A stretch of 64,000 bases of DNA from Bilabrum cf. latius. Lineage: Eukaryota; Bigyra: Bicosoecida; Bigyra; Bicosoecida. The notes below the pieces were generated by a model, which had not been told where the DNA came from, did not search any database, and saw nothing but the letters and a program-made list of their open reading frames with translations. Numbering within the stretch: the first letter of the stretch is position 1; every line of letters begins with the position of its first letter. This document shows, piece after piece, positions 1-13,100 of the stretch. The stretch is taken from assembly GCA_965178125.1 (NCBI GenBank), contig OZ237736.1:434001-498000 (forward strand), read 5' to 3'. A program made the position numbers and the translations under genes.

Positions 1-127
1 CCAGGCAAGCGAGACTGACGACAAGGGAACCGCGAAGCAAATCGCAGCTCTGCGCCAGGAGAACGAAAGGTGGCGCGCGGTGGCAAAGCAGCTGTCAGCT
101 CGGCTAGGGATCAAGTTGCCGTCTTGA
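1..127 (+). CDS. Small leucine-zipper protein, 3' part (copy 1)
   Basis: Partial gene cut by the window start. The frame is open from base 2 to a TGA at 125-127 and encodes an acidic stretch followed by an amphipathic zipper-like helix (residues such as IAALRQENERWRAVAKQL). It is nearly identical, in DNA as well, to the end of the complete gene at 3011-3274, so it is the upstream copy of a tandem duplication that also includes the following bZIP gene. A dimerising partner or regulator of the neighbouring bZIP proteins is possible, but that is only inferred from the zipper and position. Confidence 0.6.
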   Translation, partial: QASETDDKGTAKQIAALRQENERWRAVAKQLSARLGIKLPS

Positions 128-380
128 GTGTTGTCTTGCAATCTGTATTTGAGTGCAATGTGATCGAAGCATGGATGGTCTACATTGGTAAGTGCATTTC
201 GACCTTCTTGGATCTAGGTTCGCAGGCCCATGCTTGCTCAACGCGGATACATGGGCTGGACAAATTCGGAGCCAACTTGGAGTTAACGCCGATGCGACGC
301 GTGGCCGTAGACCGTGCAGTCATCCTGCTCGCTGCATCGACTGCAGTCCAGGAAGCACTGCTGTAGTACCGCAAATTGAT
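128..380. other. Duplicated intergenic/5' region of bZIP gene 1
   Basis: No gene seen. Blocks of this spacer recur downstream of the second zipper gene: about 128-207 matches about 3275-3352, and the block at about 269-305 (ending GATGCGACGCGTGGCC) matches about 3470-3512. The second copy is longer and more diverged. The stretch presumably holds the 3' UTR of the zipper gene and the promoter of the bZIP gene. Confidence 0.6.
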
Positions 381-2771
381 ATGCTTAAGAAGTCAGATCA
401 AACTATCAGCGACACTAGCAGCGATAATCAACCTGCGAGGAAGAGAAATCGCGTATTTACACCAGACCGTCGGCAACAAGTTCGCGAAGCTAGCCGTCTA
501 CTTCGATAGAAGCGCAGGCAAGAGATATAGCAGCTACGGGATCGAGTTGAAGAGCTTGAAAAGGAGAATGCTGATTTGCACGCACAACTGGTGCAAGTAC
601 CCGTGTAGACTAGCTCGCTCGCAGTGGGCCAAACTGTCTTCCGTAGTGGAGTAGCAGCTCTAGAACCGCCTGTTACACAATTAAGGGAGAAATCTTAGGA
701 ACGTCCTGCTAGACATCCTATTGGAAGTGGCATACAACAGCAAGGTGCCGCCCTGCTTTCGCAATATACCGGTGAGTGGTGAAAGAATCGTGGCAGATCG
801 AGCCACGCCAGCGCTCGCTCGCTCGAGAATTATCACAGCTCATATTGTGGCTGCAACAGACAGTCACGCTGCTACTTCGAAATTGATGTTAAATCATTTT
901 CATCGTTCACAGGTAAAGGTGTTTTGCACATGGAGTCGCCGGAAAGACCAGCAACTCGTGCGGCGAAGGGCAGATTTGCGGCGGTACTGCCTTGCAACAG
1001 ATCACGTGGATTTCACGTCGTCACAAGTGAAGACCGCGCTTCAAGTACCGTTCAAGCCCGAAAACTTAGAGGAGTATCCTGCGCGCTGGACTTTCCGGGT
1101 ATTCGAGGCGCTGCACCGCCAAGTGATTAGCTCCCAGAGTCTCAGGCGCCTAGATTGATAGCAGTGCCGATTCAACAGCCGGCACAGACGTTCATCAAAG
1201 CGCCCAACCCTTTGCTACCAACAGCACTAGCAGCTGTCGATGATTCGGTTCTGCTGAGACGACAAAACTATTTGCGACCGCCGCTGAAAGACTCGCATCT
1301 GCTGCGCGAACCAGTGCATTCAGCTGCAAATCCCAATGGAAGATTACCCGGCGAGTACACGGGGATACAAGGAGCGCCATTTGTCTCGCAGTCCAGCCAT
1401 CACTACATGCTCGGTGGATCGACTGGGCGGCCTTGGTCAGCCGCCGCCTCGAGAGATTACCCGGACCTTGGCCATCGGACAGCGGCATGGCAGAAATAGC
1501 AGCAGCAACACCAACAAGACATCGGTCGCGGTGGTGCATCACATATGCAGGCAGACGGGCAAGCAGGCAGCCTTCCCGTGCCTCCCACCATGGCAGCATC
1601 CGGATCATGGCCATCGTCAGAACCTCCCACCATGGCAGCATCCGGATCATGGCCATCGTCAGGACGAGCTTTGAGAACGTCCACCGAGCAGCCGAAAAGG
1701 CAGTAGCAACAGCAGCACGGCAGTGGTGCGTGGCAGTTTAGGCTATCCCTTTTCGGGCCGAAGCAGACCAGCGTTTCCTGCGGCATAGCACCCTGCTCAG
1801 CACCGCCGCCACCCCCGCCCGATTCCTCGTCATCATCGACCACCGCAACGGTGCCAGAGGCCCGATCAGGGGCTGAGGCTGTAGCGTCAATAAAACTCAG
1901 CTAGCACACTGCTGATGAACACAAGCATGTCTCTGTCGTCACCAGCGCTTCCCAGTCCAGGTCACCCAGCAGCAGGGAGTCCAGCAGCTCGATTCAGTGG
2001 CACGCAGCTTCGGAGCGGGAGGATAGGCGTGGTTCACATTCGTCGCAAACCGCCCCCGGGACTGATAATCAAGAGGATTAGACAGCTCGGTCCTACGGAC
2101 CAGCATCTACTTTGGGTCCCGATGTTGCGCTGCTGCGACACCGCGCGAGGAGCACCCAGCAGTACGCTAGGGCACCGATAGGTCCATCGCATGGTGGTGA
2201 TACAGCCACAGCGCCGGGGCTGCCCTCAGGCTGCAGGGGGTCATCCTCTTCCTCGTCTTCGTCCTCCACCTCAGCATCGAGCATCTCGCATAGCACTGGC
2301 AGACTGTAGGGATGGGGTTGGCAGTCGAGGCACAGACACGTAGCGCCAAGCAACACACAGCAACGCCCTATGCTGCAGTAGATTGAAGCACTTGAGGTAC
2401 GGTTTGGGCTGGCACCTGCGCGCGGTCAGCCTCATCAGGGCGCTGTGCTGCAAGCTGGCGATTCCATGAGAACCGACATTACTAGTAGCTTGGCGCAGCT
2501 CACCGCAGCTGTGTCTCAGATAGAATTGCAGTAGCTACAGTAGCCATAGCAATGGTTGACGCGTTCTGCAGGGCAACTGCGAGCGGGGCACAGGCATGCA
2601 GAGGATATCTGCGCGCAACTCGAAGGCAAGGGGGAGCCCACTGGCACGGACGAGCTGCGACCGCATCATCACCCGGAGGCACATGTAGTGTAGCAGCCGC
2701 GCTTCTCGTTGAGCGGTTGGAAGCGGAAAAGGTCTAACTTTGAGGTGGGGGGGGGCGCAAATAACGGTTGA
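381..2771 (+). CDS. bZIP transcription factor 1, Gln-rich, two exons
   Basis: Exons 381-771 and 913-2771 join to 749 residues with TAG read as Gln. Residues about 20-75 form a basic region (RKRNRVFTPDRRQQVREASR) followed by a leucine-zipper heptad pattern ending near NADLHAQL. The rest is Gln/Ser/Pro-rich, as in activation domains, and contains a 42-bp tandem repeat at about 1580-1664. The intron (772-912) has GTGAGT and a pyrimidine-rich TTCACAG end, splits a codon after its first base, and has the same phase as in bZIP gene 2. About 15 in-frame TAGs occur, several inside glutamine runs such as LQ-TAG-LQ-TAG-P-TAG-QW. There is no in-frame TAA or TGA until 2769. A sequence-specific DNA-binding factor is the likely role; targets are unknown. 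Confidence 0.75.
772..912 (+). other. Intron of bZIP gene 1
   Basis: The 5' site is G|GTGAGT at 771/772. The 3' site is TTCACAG ending at 912. Without splicing the frame meets TGA within ten bases; with splicing it stays open (TAG excepted) for 1.86 kb. The same intron position and phase occur in the paralogue at 4807-4973. Confidence 0.7.
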
Positions 2772-3010
2772 GTGAGTGGACTATTGCGGAGTTGTTGTAC
2801 TGTCACAAGCAGGCCGCCCACAGCACCACTGGCAGAGCCACCCGCACCGGCGCACGAGCTGCAGCGTGGCATTGCACAGCAAGGATCCGCGGCTCATAAT
2901 AAACAGGCGTCAGGGTTTGTTGAAACTGCAAACAGAAGCAGCGTCAAGTTAATACTGGCTTGAACATTGCTAGCGCTGCCAGTGGTGCGCATTCGAGTGG
3001 ATCGGCGGCG

Positions 3011-3274
3011 ATGGCGGCTGAATCAGATGGCGGCAATTGTGATGCCGACGGGAAGAGTCCCTCCAAACGAGCACGCGTAGAAGCCGTCGAGAGCAAAGGA
3101 CAAGGCAGCAGCACCCCCATGAAGGGAGCGTCCGGCGATAGCCACTGGCAGGCAAGCGAGACTGACGACAAGGGAACCGCGGAGCAAATCGCAGCTCTGC
3201 GCCAGGAGAACGAAAGATGGCGCGCGGTGGCAAAGCAGCTGTCAGCTCGGCTAGGGATCAAGTTGCCGTCTTGA
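3011..3274 (+). CDS. Small leucine-zipper protein (copy 2), 87 aa
   Basis: ATG 3011 to TGA 3272-3274, no internal TAG. Residues about 18-25 (SPSKRARVE) look like a nuclear localisation signal. Residues about 50-83 form a heptad-patterned amphipathic helix. The preceding frame has TAA and TGA stops, which sets the start at or near this ATG. It is the complete version of the gene truncated at the window start, and like it lies directly upstream of a bZIP gene. A small nuclear zipper protein that dimerises with bZIPs is a reasonable guess; I recognise no named family. Confidence 0.6.
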   Translation: MAAESDGGNCDADGKSPSKRARVEAVESKGQGSSTPMKGASGDSHWQASETDDKGTAEQIAALRQENERWRAVAKQLSARLGIKLPS

Positions 3275-4448
3275 GTGTTGTCTTGCAATCTGTATTTGAG
3301 TGCAACGTGATCGAAGCATGGATGGTATACATTGGTCAGCCAATCGAAGCTGCAGTTGGACCTTGCAACTACTAACATGGACAAACATTATTTTGTGGGT
3401 TTGCACGGAATAGGATCCAGGTTCGCTGGCCCATGCGATGCTGGTTGCTTTGTGCCTAGTTCTGGATAAATTCGGAGCCAACTTGGAGTTAACGCCGATG
3501 CGACGCGTGGCCCCATTGCGAAGCCCCACTGCTCACTGCATCGACTACTGCCAAGCAAGAACTGCTGCAGAAACGCAAATCGTTCCTACCGGAGCCCGGC
3601 CGGTGCCATGCTCACCTAGGATGCCCTGCTCGACGTTAAGCGCGCTCTCTCAGCACGCGATGTCGATGCGTCAGCAGACTCCATCTTCGACGCGAGGTTC
3701 TACTCTAGCAAGAAATGGCGAGCGCCGCCCCTCAGCGCCCGAGCCGCTCAAGTCTAATTGTGACCTCTCAACTTCCTCGTCCGCATGCGGTCGGGTGATC
3801 CGATCCCTGATCCGATCCCTGATCCGGGGAACTCGCACACGCCCCACCTCAACCTGCCCGGTCTGTGTCTCCCTCTTCCCATTCACCGTGCCGACCAGAT
3901 AGCCCCACCAATCATCTCCTCCACTAATCCTCCACCCACTGGAGTACCATCACCCTCCCTACTCCTCACTCGTCCTTCTCGCCCACCCCTACTTGCCACC
4001 ACTCCTGCTCGTACCTCGCCGGACTGGTCTCCTCGACCGCTCACTCCTCCGCTTTATTGCGTTGCATTTAATCCTGCACCTTGAACGGGTACTGCGCCCA
4101 ACACAGGACCTCAACCTCAGAATCCCATTGGCTTCACCAACCATCTGATCTACACTTAGCCGGCCACACTTTGTGCACACATCCGTGAAGCACGCACAGA
4201 TGCATGCTTGCTGCACCTTAATAACACTGCTAAGAATATAAACGGGAGCCTAAGAGGACTTGTACTTCCCTGGGGCGACTGGGGCGAGCTTTGTCGCATT
4301 CCGTCTGCATGTTGGTTCTGGGTTCTGGTCTAGTCGGCGTGGGTGTGACAACCCGAGCCGATGGCGATAATGCCGATCTGATGCCTGAAGGCAACACTGC
4401 TCGAGGACTTCTAGTCTTTGTAAGGAACATAACAAGTTCAGTATTGAA
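3275..4448. other. Long intergenic region upstream of bZIP gene 2
   Basis: About 1.2 kb without a convincing gene. Its first part duplicates the 128-305 spacer. Near 3793-3832 there is a short tandem GATCCGATCCCT repeat. About 3840-4030 is strongly pyrimidine-rich on the plus strand, which could be a core promoter or 5' leader. Short open frames here have no recognisable protein character. Confidence 0.5.
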
Positions 4449-6589
4449 ATGCCCGGTAAAAACAGTCCAGTCCATCCCAAGGATAGTAACGACGGTCCTC
4501 CTCCGAAGAAAAGGAAGCGCGTGATTACTCCAGATCGGCGGAGGCAAGTCAAGGAGGCAAGTCGTCGCCTGAGACAGAAGCGAAGATAGGAGCTTGAACA
4601 TCTGCAAGAACGTGTACAATTTCTAGAAGACGAGAACCGCAACTTGCGATCCCGCTTAGCGCAAATGGCGCAGCGAACAGGCCAGCTCCCAGGCGGGGCT
4701 GCTCAACAGTTTGGTTCAGAACCGGCTGCTACACTCCCGGGAGGCAACGAATCTGCGAAAAAGAGCGCGCACTAGAATGCATTTGCATAGGTTCCACCTA
4801 CAGGCGGTGAGTTTGGACGAATGTCCCATCTACAAGCCTGACGCCCGATGGATGTGGAGCGCCAGATGGATGTGGAGTTCTCACACTCCACATCCATCGG
4901 AGCAGCATGCAATAAGCTAGACGAATTCGGTGCCTCGCAGCTGCCCTTCACACTTCTCCTTACTTTCTAACAGCAGATCAAGATGCTACGTACCCAGAAT
5001 CCGGGAGAAGCTCAGCGCCTGATGCGGTCAGCATCAGTTCGCCAGTCGAACCTGTGGCAGCGATTGCACCGGAGCTCATGCCCAAAGACACAAACAGTGA
5101 CGCAGTCGAAACCCACGCATCTGCGGCATCATATTATTATGGTGGATTTCACGGGACAAGCGACTTTCGATAGACAAGATTGGCTGAATAGGCTGGCCTT
5201 GCACCACTGTCAGCAAGCATCAGCGATTCCTCCCGATCGATAGGAGCAGAGACCCGCCAGCCAACAAGAGCACAGTCTCTAGTGCCAGAATTTTCTGAAT
5301 CGCACAGGCCATTGCAAGCACTGCAGCATTTGGGGGTAGATGCCTCGCAGCAGCTTGTGCCGCCAGAGCTGCCAGATTCCGGGACGCCCCGGCCGTACCG
5401 AGGCCTCGACGGAGCGGGGGTGGGCGCCGGCGGTCCTGTTACTTCTTCCTCCTATGGCGCGAGTCACTGGCATCACATGCATGGTAGAGGCTCCATGCGA
5501 ACGGTTCCCAAGGCTGCCCCAGGCCAGCCCCCAGGCATGCAATGGCACCAGCAAGGAGATGGCATGCATGACAGCATGGCGGTTTCCAAGGCAGGTCTTC
5601 AGGCAGGCGGGCACTTCAGTGCAAGAACGTCGTCGGACGCATTGTCCTTCGCTTCGTCAAGCACCGCACTTGCTCCCATTGCTTCCCTGCAAAGGGGTCG
5701 GGAGCAGGACCCGCATCGCGCGTGGCAGTCGAGGCTCTCCCTCTTTGGCTCTCGTACTCGCCACACTACCAACCCGACACGCTCGCGTCCACCAACCGGA
5801 TCCGAAAGCCACTCGGCCGTCGTCGGGGGGACACAGAAAGTCAGCACGGACGATTCCATGACCAGGCAGTCGCCGATGAGCCGCGACTCGAGGTCGTGGA
5901 ACTCGGAGCGGCAGCTTGGATCAAGGCAGGAGCCGAGGCCGGTTGTGTTCACCCGAGGCTAGGACCCTCCGCTGGTGCAGTACCGATCTGGCGCAGGACC
6001 GATTCCCCGGGGCTTGGTGGTGCTGGACGGTGGACCCTCCGCTGATCCCCGACTCCCGGGTCTGGGGGGTCATGCGCAATTCGGCGGGCTGCAGCCCTTA
6101 CACCAGACCCACCGCGGAGTACCAACGATGTCTGCATCGTTGCAGGCGAGCTAGCAGTCGCTGCATGAGGGGTCCATTCGACAGCAAGGAAACGATCATG
6201 ATGCCACAGGCACAGGCACAGGCACAGGCACTGGCACTGGCACTCGTGGATCGCAGGTGATATCGTCTGCTGCGAGCTTGAGGGACTTGCGGGGTCACCA
6301 CGGGTTGGTGTACGGAAAGAATAGTGGTTTTCCCGTCGACCACGGCCACAGCACTGCCACTGGCACTGCAATCCAACAGCAATTCGGCGGCCAGCAGCAG
6401 CAGCACAGTCGGATTGGGTATGTTGGGCAGATGCAAGCGGGAGCCGGCGATGCGGCAAGGCTAGGCATACAGTAGTTGCAACCGTACCAAGCACCGGCAC
6501 CGGCAGCCGGTGCCTTGCAACGGCAATTTTCACTGCTTGGCAGGAAGCGGAAGAGGAGGGAATCATCCGGTTCGGAAGCCGGGGTCTAA
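4449..6589 (+). CDS. bZIP transcription factor 2, Gln/Ser-rich, two exons
   Basis: Exons 4449-4806 and 4974-6589 give 657 residues with TAG as Gln, ending in TAA. Residues about 19-70 form the bZIP: a lysine/arginine patch (PPKKRKRV), TPDRRRQVKEASRRLRQKRR, then a zipper continuing to NRNLRSRL. The downstream region is rich in Gln, Ser, Gly and Pro, with an alternating Gly-Thr run (about 6206-6246). The C terminus ends in a basic cluster (LLGRKRKRR), similar to the end of bZIP gene 1, so the two are full-length paralogues. Eight in-frame TAGs were counted. One (4587-4589) lies in the basic/zipper junction, where the paralogue has CAA. Confidence 0.75.
4807..4973 (+). other. Intron of bZIP gene 2, with an internal hairpin
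   Basis: GTGAGT donor at 4807 and CTTTCTAACAG acceptor ending at 4973; same phase as in bZIP gene 1. Between about 4846 and 4896 two copies of GATGGATGTGGAG are followed by the inverse CTCCACATCCATC, so the intron RNA can form a strong hairpin. Whether this affects splicing is unknown. Confidence 0.65.
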
Positions 6590-7184
6590 ACGGATATGAC
6601 TCGTTTTTGCCAGTATGGACAGCTGTAAACTTGCTATCCTGCTGGTGGTGACAATACAGGCAAACAAAAGCGTTTTGCATCTTTACGCTGCGTTCTGCGC
6701 AGCATCTTTCGCGTTCGCCGAAAATTGAAAATTGATTCAGCAGCCAAGACAAGGACAGCATCAATACGCTGCGTAGATTTCACTGGAAATCTGAGCTTCT
6801 ACCGACTTGAGATAATATGGGTACTTCTTTATCGTTCAAGATAGCGGAGATAATCTCAGCGAAGCCTTCCTTGGCTTCGAATCCGGCCAATCATCTCATC
6901 GGCCGACAATTTTAGCCGGTTGAAAAGTCACAATCTGCTTCCGATCATTGCAATGAGTACCCTAGCAGGAGTCTCTGAATGTACGAACAAGTGGTGGAAT
7001 GGATAGGATACCAAACTGAATTGTTAGTTCCGTAATAGCATGTGTTGCGGTGCGCGGCGCCTCGGACTGGCCGACAGCTGCCAGTTCTCGTTTTTCCAGA
7101 ATTGATTTGACGAGGTTGTCCTAAGCTTAGCAACCTTCAAGTTTCGGGCAGGTCTTCTTTGAAAACTTCATTTTAAGAGATCAT
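6590..7184. other. Intergenic region between bZIP genes 2 and 3
   Basis: About 600 bp with lower GC than the genes, and no open frame with protein character. It probably carries the 3' UTR of gene 2 and the promoter of gene 3. No clear element was identified. Confidence 0.5.
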
Positions 7185-10100
7185 ATGCCGGAGTAGCAGG
7201 ACCAAGACAAGACAGAACGGCGACGTGCATAGGTTCGTGTGAGCGTAGTATTGCCCCAGCCACTGCCCAAAATCCTGTCCTAATCGCTTGAAATATGGGC
7301 GGTATTGGACGATAATGAACATATCTCTCTTAAACGGGGTCGATACGATGGTCTCTGCCCCTACTTTGGCCGATTTTATACCAATCCTTCTTGCATCGCA
7401 GACCGCGTCTCGACGATTTAGAGAACGCAGGAGGCAGGAACTGGACGGACTAAGGACAATCGTTCAGGAGCTCAAGGATTAGAACGAGCATCTAAGGACG
7501 CAGCTACAGACGAGGGGGTCTGCTGGCCTGTAGGGGCTTGCTTCTCAGCCAGCCGTCAGCGGCACCGCAGCTGCCCACCCCGGGCCTGTGGCGAAGCTCC
7601 CCGTACCAAAACCTATCGTACTAGACGCATCGGGAATCGTATTACCCCCTAGAGCGGGCTTAAGTGCCGTTGGCCAGTGTGAGTCTTCTGAAGTAGGATG
7701 TGGTGAATCGCACGAATTTTGTGGATTAGAGGCAGACGTCGGACAATCAGTTCCGGCTCTTCAGTGCTCCAAATGCGTAGTCTGAGTCGCTGCACTTGAA
7801 GTGTTGATCATAACTACAACGTAGGCAGCATTGCTTGCAAGTACCTGAGCATCCAGTGCCATTTTGATTGCATTATACTCGCAGCGCACCAGCTCGGCGG
7901 TAGCGGCCAAGCCAACCAGAACCCCGGCGGTGTCGCAGCGCCGGAGCCTCCAAGCGCAGGAATTGCATACCGCACCAATTTCCAATCTCAACGTGGATTC
8001 GGGCATGCAGATGAATACTCACAGGCTGCTTACTAGCCCGGAGGCCCTGCTGTGCCCCAAGGAGCTTGGCAAGCTGGACCTATCCAATTGCAGCATCCCA
8101 GCCGCGCTGCTTAGGCTCGTCTGGACACTTTGTCGTAGCTTGCCAGTGCTCGGCAAGCTTAGTCGCTACAGTATCCGCATGGTTCATCATTGTTCGCATT
8201 CGGAGCAGAGCAAAGGGGCGCATCATTCCCGGTAGCCCGGCACGGAAGCCAGCCGTACGGTGGCTACGTCCAGCCATAGCTGCAGCAACTGCAGACCTCA
8301 ATTATTCGACCAGCGCAGCCGTTTGGACAAGGTATGCTCCAGTGGAGAAGCGAAAATGCAATGCTGCAATAGTAGCAGCAGCATGAAGCCGTGCATTCTC
8401 TCCATCCCGGCCGGCCAGCTGCGGTAGCCGGGGCCGTTTCCAACTTTCAAATTCCAATGCGAGGAAGTGGTACGCTTGAAACGGTCAGGTCGCAGGTTTC
8501 TACTGGATCGCAAAGAAATTAGAGCCTCACAGCGAAGGAGGGCACCGGATTGCGGCTTCTCATGCAGCACTTGCCGCCTCATCTCCACAGCTCTAGTTCC
8601 ATTGGCACCGGATCAGCAGGGCGGCAGAAGCCCGCAATGGGCGGCGAATTCCGTCTTTCTGCCGAGCATCAGACTCTGAAAAATTCGCATACGCTGCCAG
8701 GTGCTTGCCTGCCCGAAGCAAGTGCCGGGCGCGCCGCCTCGATGACCCACCTTGAAGCGTCGTCGCAGCCGGTGGCGGGGACGGCATCGTCTGTTCCACA
8801 GCAAAGTGCTGCTCTGGCTAGCGCAACATTCAGCGCAGCTAGTGTTGGGTCCCCGGGGACGCTGAGACAAGGACAAGGCCGACATTTGGCCGAGTCTGTC
8901 GTACCCGACAAAAGCGGCGGGCTGTCTCTACTGCAAGCGGTGGCGACCCGAACGCATGAGCCCCCGGTAGCCCCAGACAACTCAAGCAACAACGAAGCGA
9001 GATCCTCCATGCAGTCTCAGCCGCCCAGTGCCGCAGCCAAACTCCAAGAAGTGGGGCCATCGAGCATGCTGGGCAACGGCGACGGCGAAGGGGGCTCTGC
9101 TGCTGGCAGCACCAGCATGGAGGAAATGGGGGGACGCACGCTTGGTTCTATCGCGGCCGGATCCATCGGTGTAGATTCGTTGGGACCTCATGGTGGTGCA
9201 GGGGACGATTCAAGCTCGGCAGGACAGAGCCTGATGATGCTGCTGTCCAGCAGGATGCACCCGTCCTCCTCGTCGTCTGCCTGCTCCCAGGTGCAAGGGG
9301 GGGCATCCACTGGGTCCGTGCCGCCCCCCGCCGCACCCCACTCGTTCGACAGCCTGAATCTCATTGGTTCGATCTCAGGGACCGAAAAGCTTGGACGGGG
9401 CCATCCAGCCATGGCTGGCAGCGAGCTGGAAATCTCCTCCCAGCCTTCGCTCGGGGCCAGCAGTGGGCGGCCGTTCTCCTTCCAGGCAATGCGCGGCGCC
9501 AGTTCCGCCAACAACCCCATGCCACCTGGATCTGGAGCATCCATGGGGAGCTCGCTAGGCATGCCGCCCGGTCAGGCCATGATGGACGGCGCGGGTCCTG
9601 GCAGTGAGCCTTCTGAAGCCCCACGGACTGCTGTAGCTGGAATGAGTGGCAGCAGTCTTGGCGGGGCTGATGGGCTTAGCGCCCGAATCGCAGTCACGGC
9701 CAGCAGTGTCCGCGGAAGCGGGTCACGGGAGGGCGGCAGCCGCGCCACCTCACGCGATGGTAGTACGACTGCATCTGCGCTGGTCGAGCAGCACAGTGCT
9801 GGCAACATGAAGAAGTCCGGCGCTGGTGATCGGAGGCAAGTGGGCAGCAAGGCCAAGCGAGGTCAGTCATCCCACCACGGACAACAAACGGTTGGGGCGG
9901 ATGAGGCTCTAGTCGGAGGTCCCAGTGACGAAGGTGCTCCTGCAGCGAAGCGCAACAGGGTCGAGTCGAGCCGCTGGACGAGAGACAAGCAGGCAACCGT
10001 GCCCACAATGGTGGGGGAATCTTCAACCAACGTCAGCGACAGGCACGTTACACGCCGAAGCAGGAGCGGTGGCTCGGCTGGCAAAGAGCGGCGGCACGCG

Positions 10101-13100
10101 TCCAGTTCAGGCAAGTGGTCCCAGATGGACGGCAATCGCCATTGGGACGACGGCAGGTCCTCCCAGCATTCCTCAAGCGTGGCTTCGGGCCGAAGCATGC
10201 CATCGCTGCCATGGTTTGACCCTAAGATCAGAGCCGGACGCAGCAAGGTGGGTGGCCCTGTGACCACCGCAGATCCCGCTGCTGCTTTGCCCTCTGGTCA
10301 GGTATCTGCGGGTGGCCTTGCAGGTGCCACTTCAACGGAGGAGGGCCAGCAGGTGCTCGACATGGTCGCACACGTGATTCGTGGAGGATTCATGCGGCTC
10401 ATGCACCTGCTACCGCTCCCTGGATGGACCAAGCGCGGAGACTCGGCGGATGGTGGCGAATGGTACTGCAGGGAGCTTCACAGCGAGTGGGCTGATCTGG
10501 GGGGAGCAGCAGCAGCCAGAGGGGCCCTCCCCGGATGGAGCAGCGGAGGCGCGCACCCGCATGCCGGTCCAAAGCAAGGAGGACATTCTACCGGCGGTGC
10601 ATCCTCAGGCAGCAACGGAGCTGCGGGCGCGAGAGGCAGCAAGGGCACCGGTTCTGGGAGCGTGTACGCTCTGGCGAGTGGACGCGGGACATCGTCAGCA
10701 TCAAGAAGCTAGCAGGGCTCCCACGGCGGGGATGGTGGCAGTAGCCGTGGGCATACTGGCAGCGGCGGAAACGGCAACAGCGGCAGTGGCACCGGGAGTC
10801 GCGGCATGGGGGTAGGAAGCGATCCTTCGGCCGGCACGCAACAGGCCGACAAATCCACCGGTGGATCCATTGGATCGGGGCAGAGCACCAGCGGCGGCCA
10901 TCTTCGAGCCGCAGTGGGTGCCGGAGGCACTACGACAGGGAACAGTGGCAGCGGCTCGGGGAGCGCCGGTGGCTCTGGGTCCAACTCAGGGAACAATTCA
11001 GGGAACAATTCGGGGACGGGTACAGGGGTGGAGGGTGGCAGCGAGGGTGACGGACAGGAGATCATGGCCGACGATGGTGCGCTGGCAGATGAGGGGACGA
11101 CCACGAATCCGGCCCAATCACCAAGCGAGGGACTGCACACCAGCTCTGGCCAAGAGTCAAGTGGCCCTTCCCCTATGTCCTCCACTGATGTGGCCCGCGC
11201 CGGGGCTCATCCGGACGCGTGGGGCGAGGCGAGGGGCAGCGCCCAGACTGACGGCTCCAAGCCCTTGTCTGGGTCTGAGTCCAGCACTGGCAACCCTGCT
11301 GCTACCGGTCCGAATGCCACCAAGCAAGCAGCTGCAGCTGCTGCGCAAAATAGCATTTCTTCTGGCTAGAGTCGGGACGGTGACGCTGATAGGCCAGACA
11401 CGGCCTCGCCTGCAGGGCAGTCCCTCCCCTTGTCTGGCACGGCCGGTTCGATTCGTCGCAGCGGCGGCGACAACTCATCTGAAGGCAGAAGCAGCAGCGG
11501 CCCGCCGAGCTCCAGGTCCTCCGCCGGCAGAGGGAGTGCCGTAGGTGGCGCTGCTGGCGGCCCCGCCGGCCCTCGCGGTCACGTGGGCGGAGATCAGCCG
11601 CTTGTCCCGGCCACGATTGCTGCATTGGACTACCCGAGCCGCGCCGCCAGGCGCGTGTACAGGTTGCAGCTGACCGTGGACGCGCCTCCCGAGCAGGTCA
11701 ACGCCGCCATGCGCCGGCTCTTCTCCCAGTCTTCGCACACGCACTCCAGTCTTCCCACCGGGCTTCAGTTCCAGGCCATGCGGGTTGGCTCAGTGGTGCC
11801 CATCCAGCCCCTGTGGAGCCCAGAGCTGACCGTACCTCGCGGGCAGGGAAGCAGTCAGAGCGTGTCTCTGGACGACTCAACGGGCAAGACGGGCCTCCAT
11901 ACCGACACGAGCAAGAGCTCCCGAGGCTCGTCCTGGACCTCCCAGGACCAGGAAGTGTCCAAGCAGGAAACAGGAGTGCTGTTGCCGGCCGTCGATCCCG
12001 AGGGCCTCCCCACTCCCTTTCCAAGTGAGCTCGGCGTCGTCAGGGTGCCGAATGCTGCTGTCGCCAGCGCATTCAGCGGCAACGACTCTAGCTCGGGCGG
12101 GGAGAGCAGGACGGGCACAGCGGCGAGCGCGCCGAGGGCACAGGGCAGCACGGTGACCTCCCTCTCAGGCCGCAACTCACCGCAGGTCTCGCCCAGCGAA
12201 GCATTGTCCTCGTCCAACGCGCCGAAGAATAGCAAGAGCACCCAATAGAGCTCGTCTTCCAAGGCTACAGTGGCGGCAGCTGGGAATCGGTCCACAGGCA
12301 CCTCAGGCTCTTCCTCTCGCGGGGCAGAGAGCACGGAGGCGGACAAGGCCCTCGGAAAATCCAGGTCAGTGGACGTCATTATGCGCCGGACCTTCCATTC
12401 GGCCATGCCCCAGCCGTTTCAGAGCACGTACGTTGTGCAGTGCGCCGACAGAGTGGCGCTGCAGAGATGCCCGTACACGTCAAGGAGAGTGACGCTGACG
12501 ATCCTTCAGCTAGCGGGCAAGACCGCATAGCCCTCCGCGACCCATGACGCCATCTACGGAAGCGGTGGTCCCGCACTGCAAGGCGATGCACCTGGAGTCG
12601 GGGCGGCTGGCTCGGGAGACAAGACCGAAGGGGGATCCAGCGGCCCCAAGGCGGGGTCCGACGACTCCAACCGCGTGGCGGGCCCCATGGGTTCGTCTTC
12701 TTCCTCAGGACCCTCGTCCGGTGATGGTGGTGGCGGAGGAGGCCGCGATGGCAGGGGTGGCAAGGGCAAGGGGTCGGGCAGCTCGAGAAGTGACTCAACC
12801 GATGCCTCCAACCGTGCCAGCCACCACCATCGGCCTCATGCTCAGATCTCCATGGGACCGTCCCTGCAGCACAGGCTGCCTAGGATCAGCGTGGGCGTGG
12901 CCTGCTCCATCAACGTGCATCCGAGCATGGTACCTCCCGCGCCTGGAGGTATGGCAACTGCGTGCTCGGCGCTCTGGGCCGGCTGGATCATTGTGCCCAC
13001 CGGCACGGGAGGCAGCAAGGTGGTGATGCTCTACAGGGAGCAGCCCCTCGATGGTCCTCGCGTTGTTCCCCAGACGGCCGTCCAGTCTGCCCTTGATGCC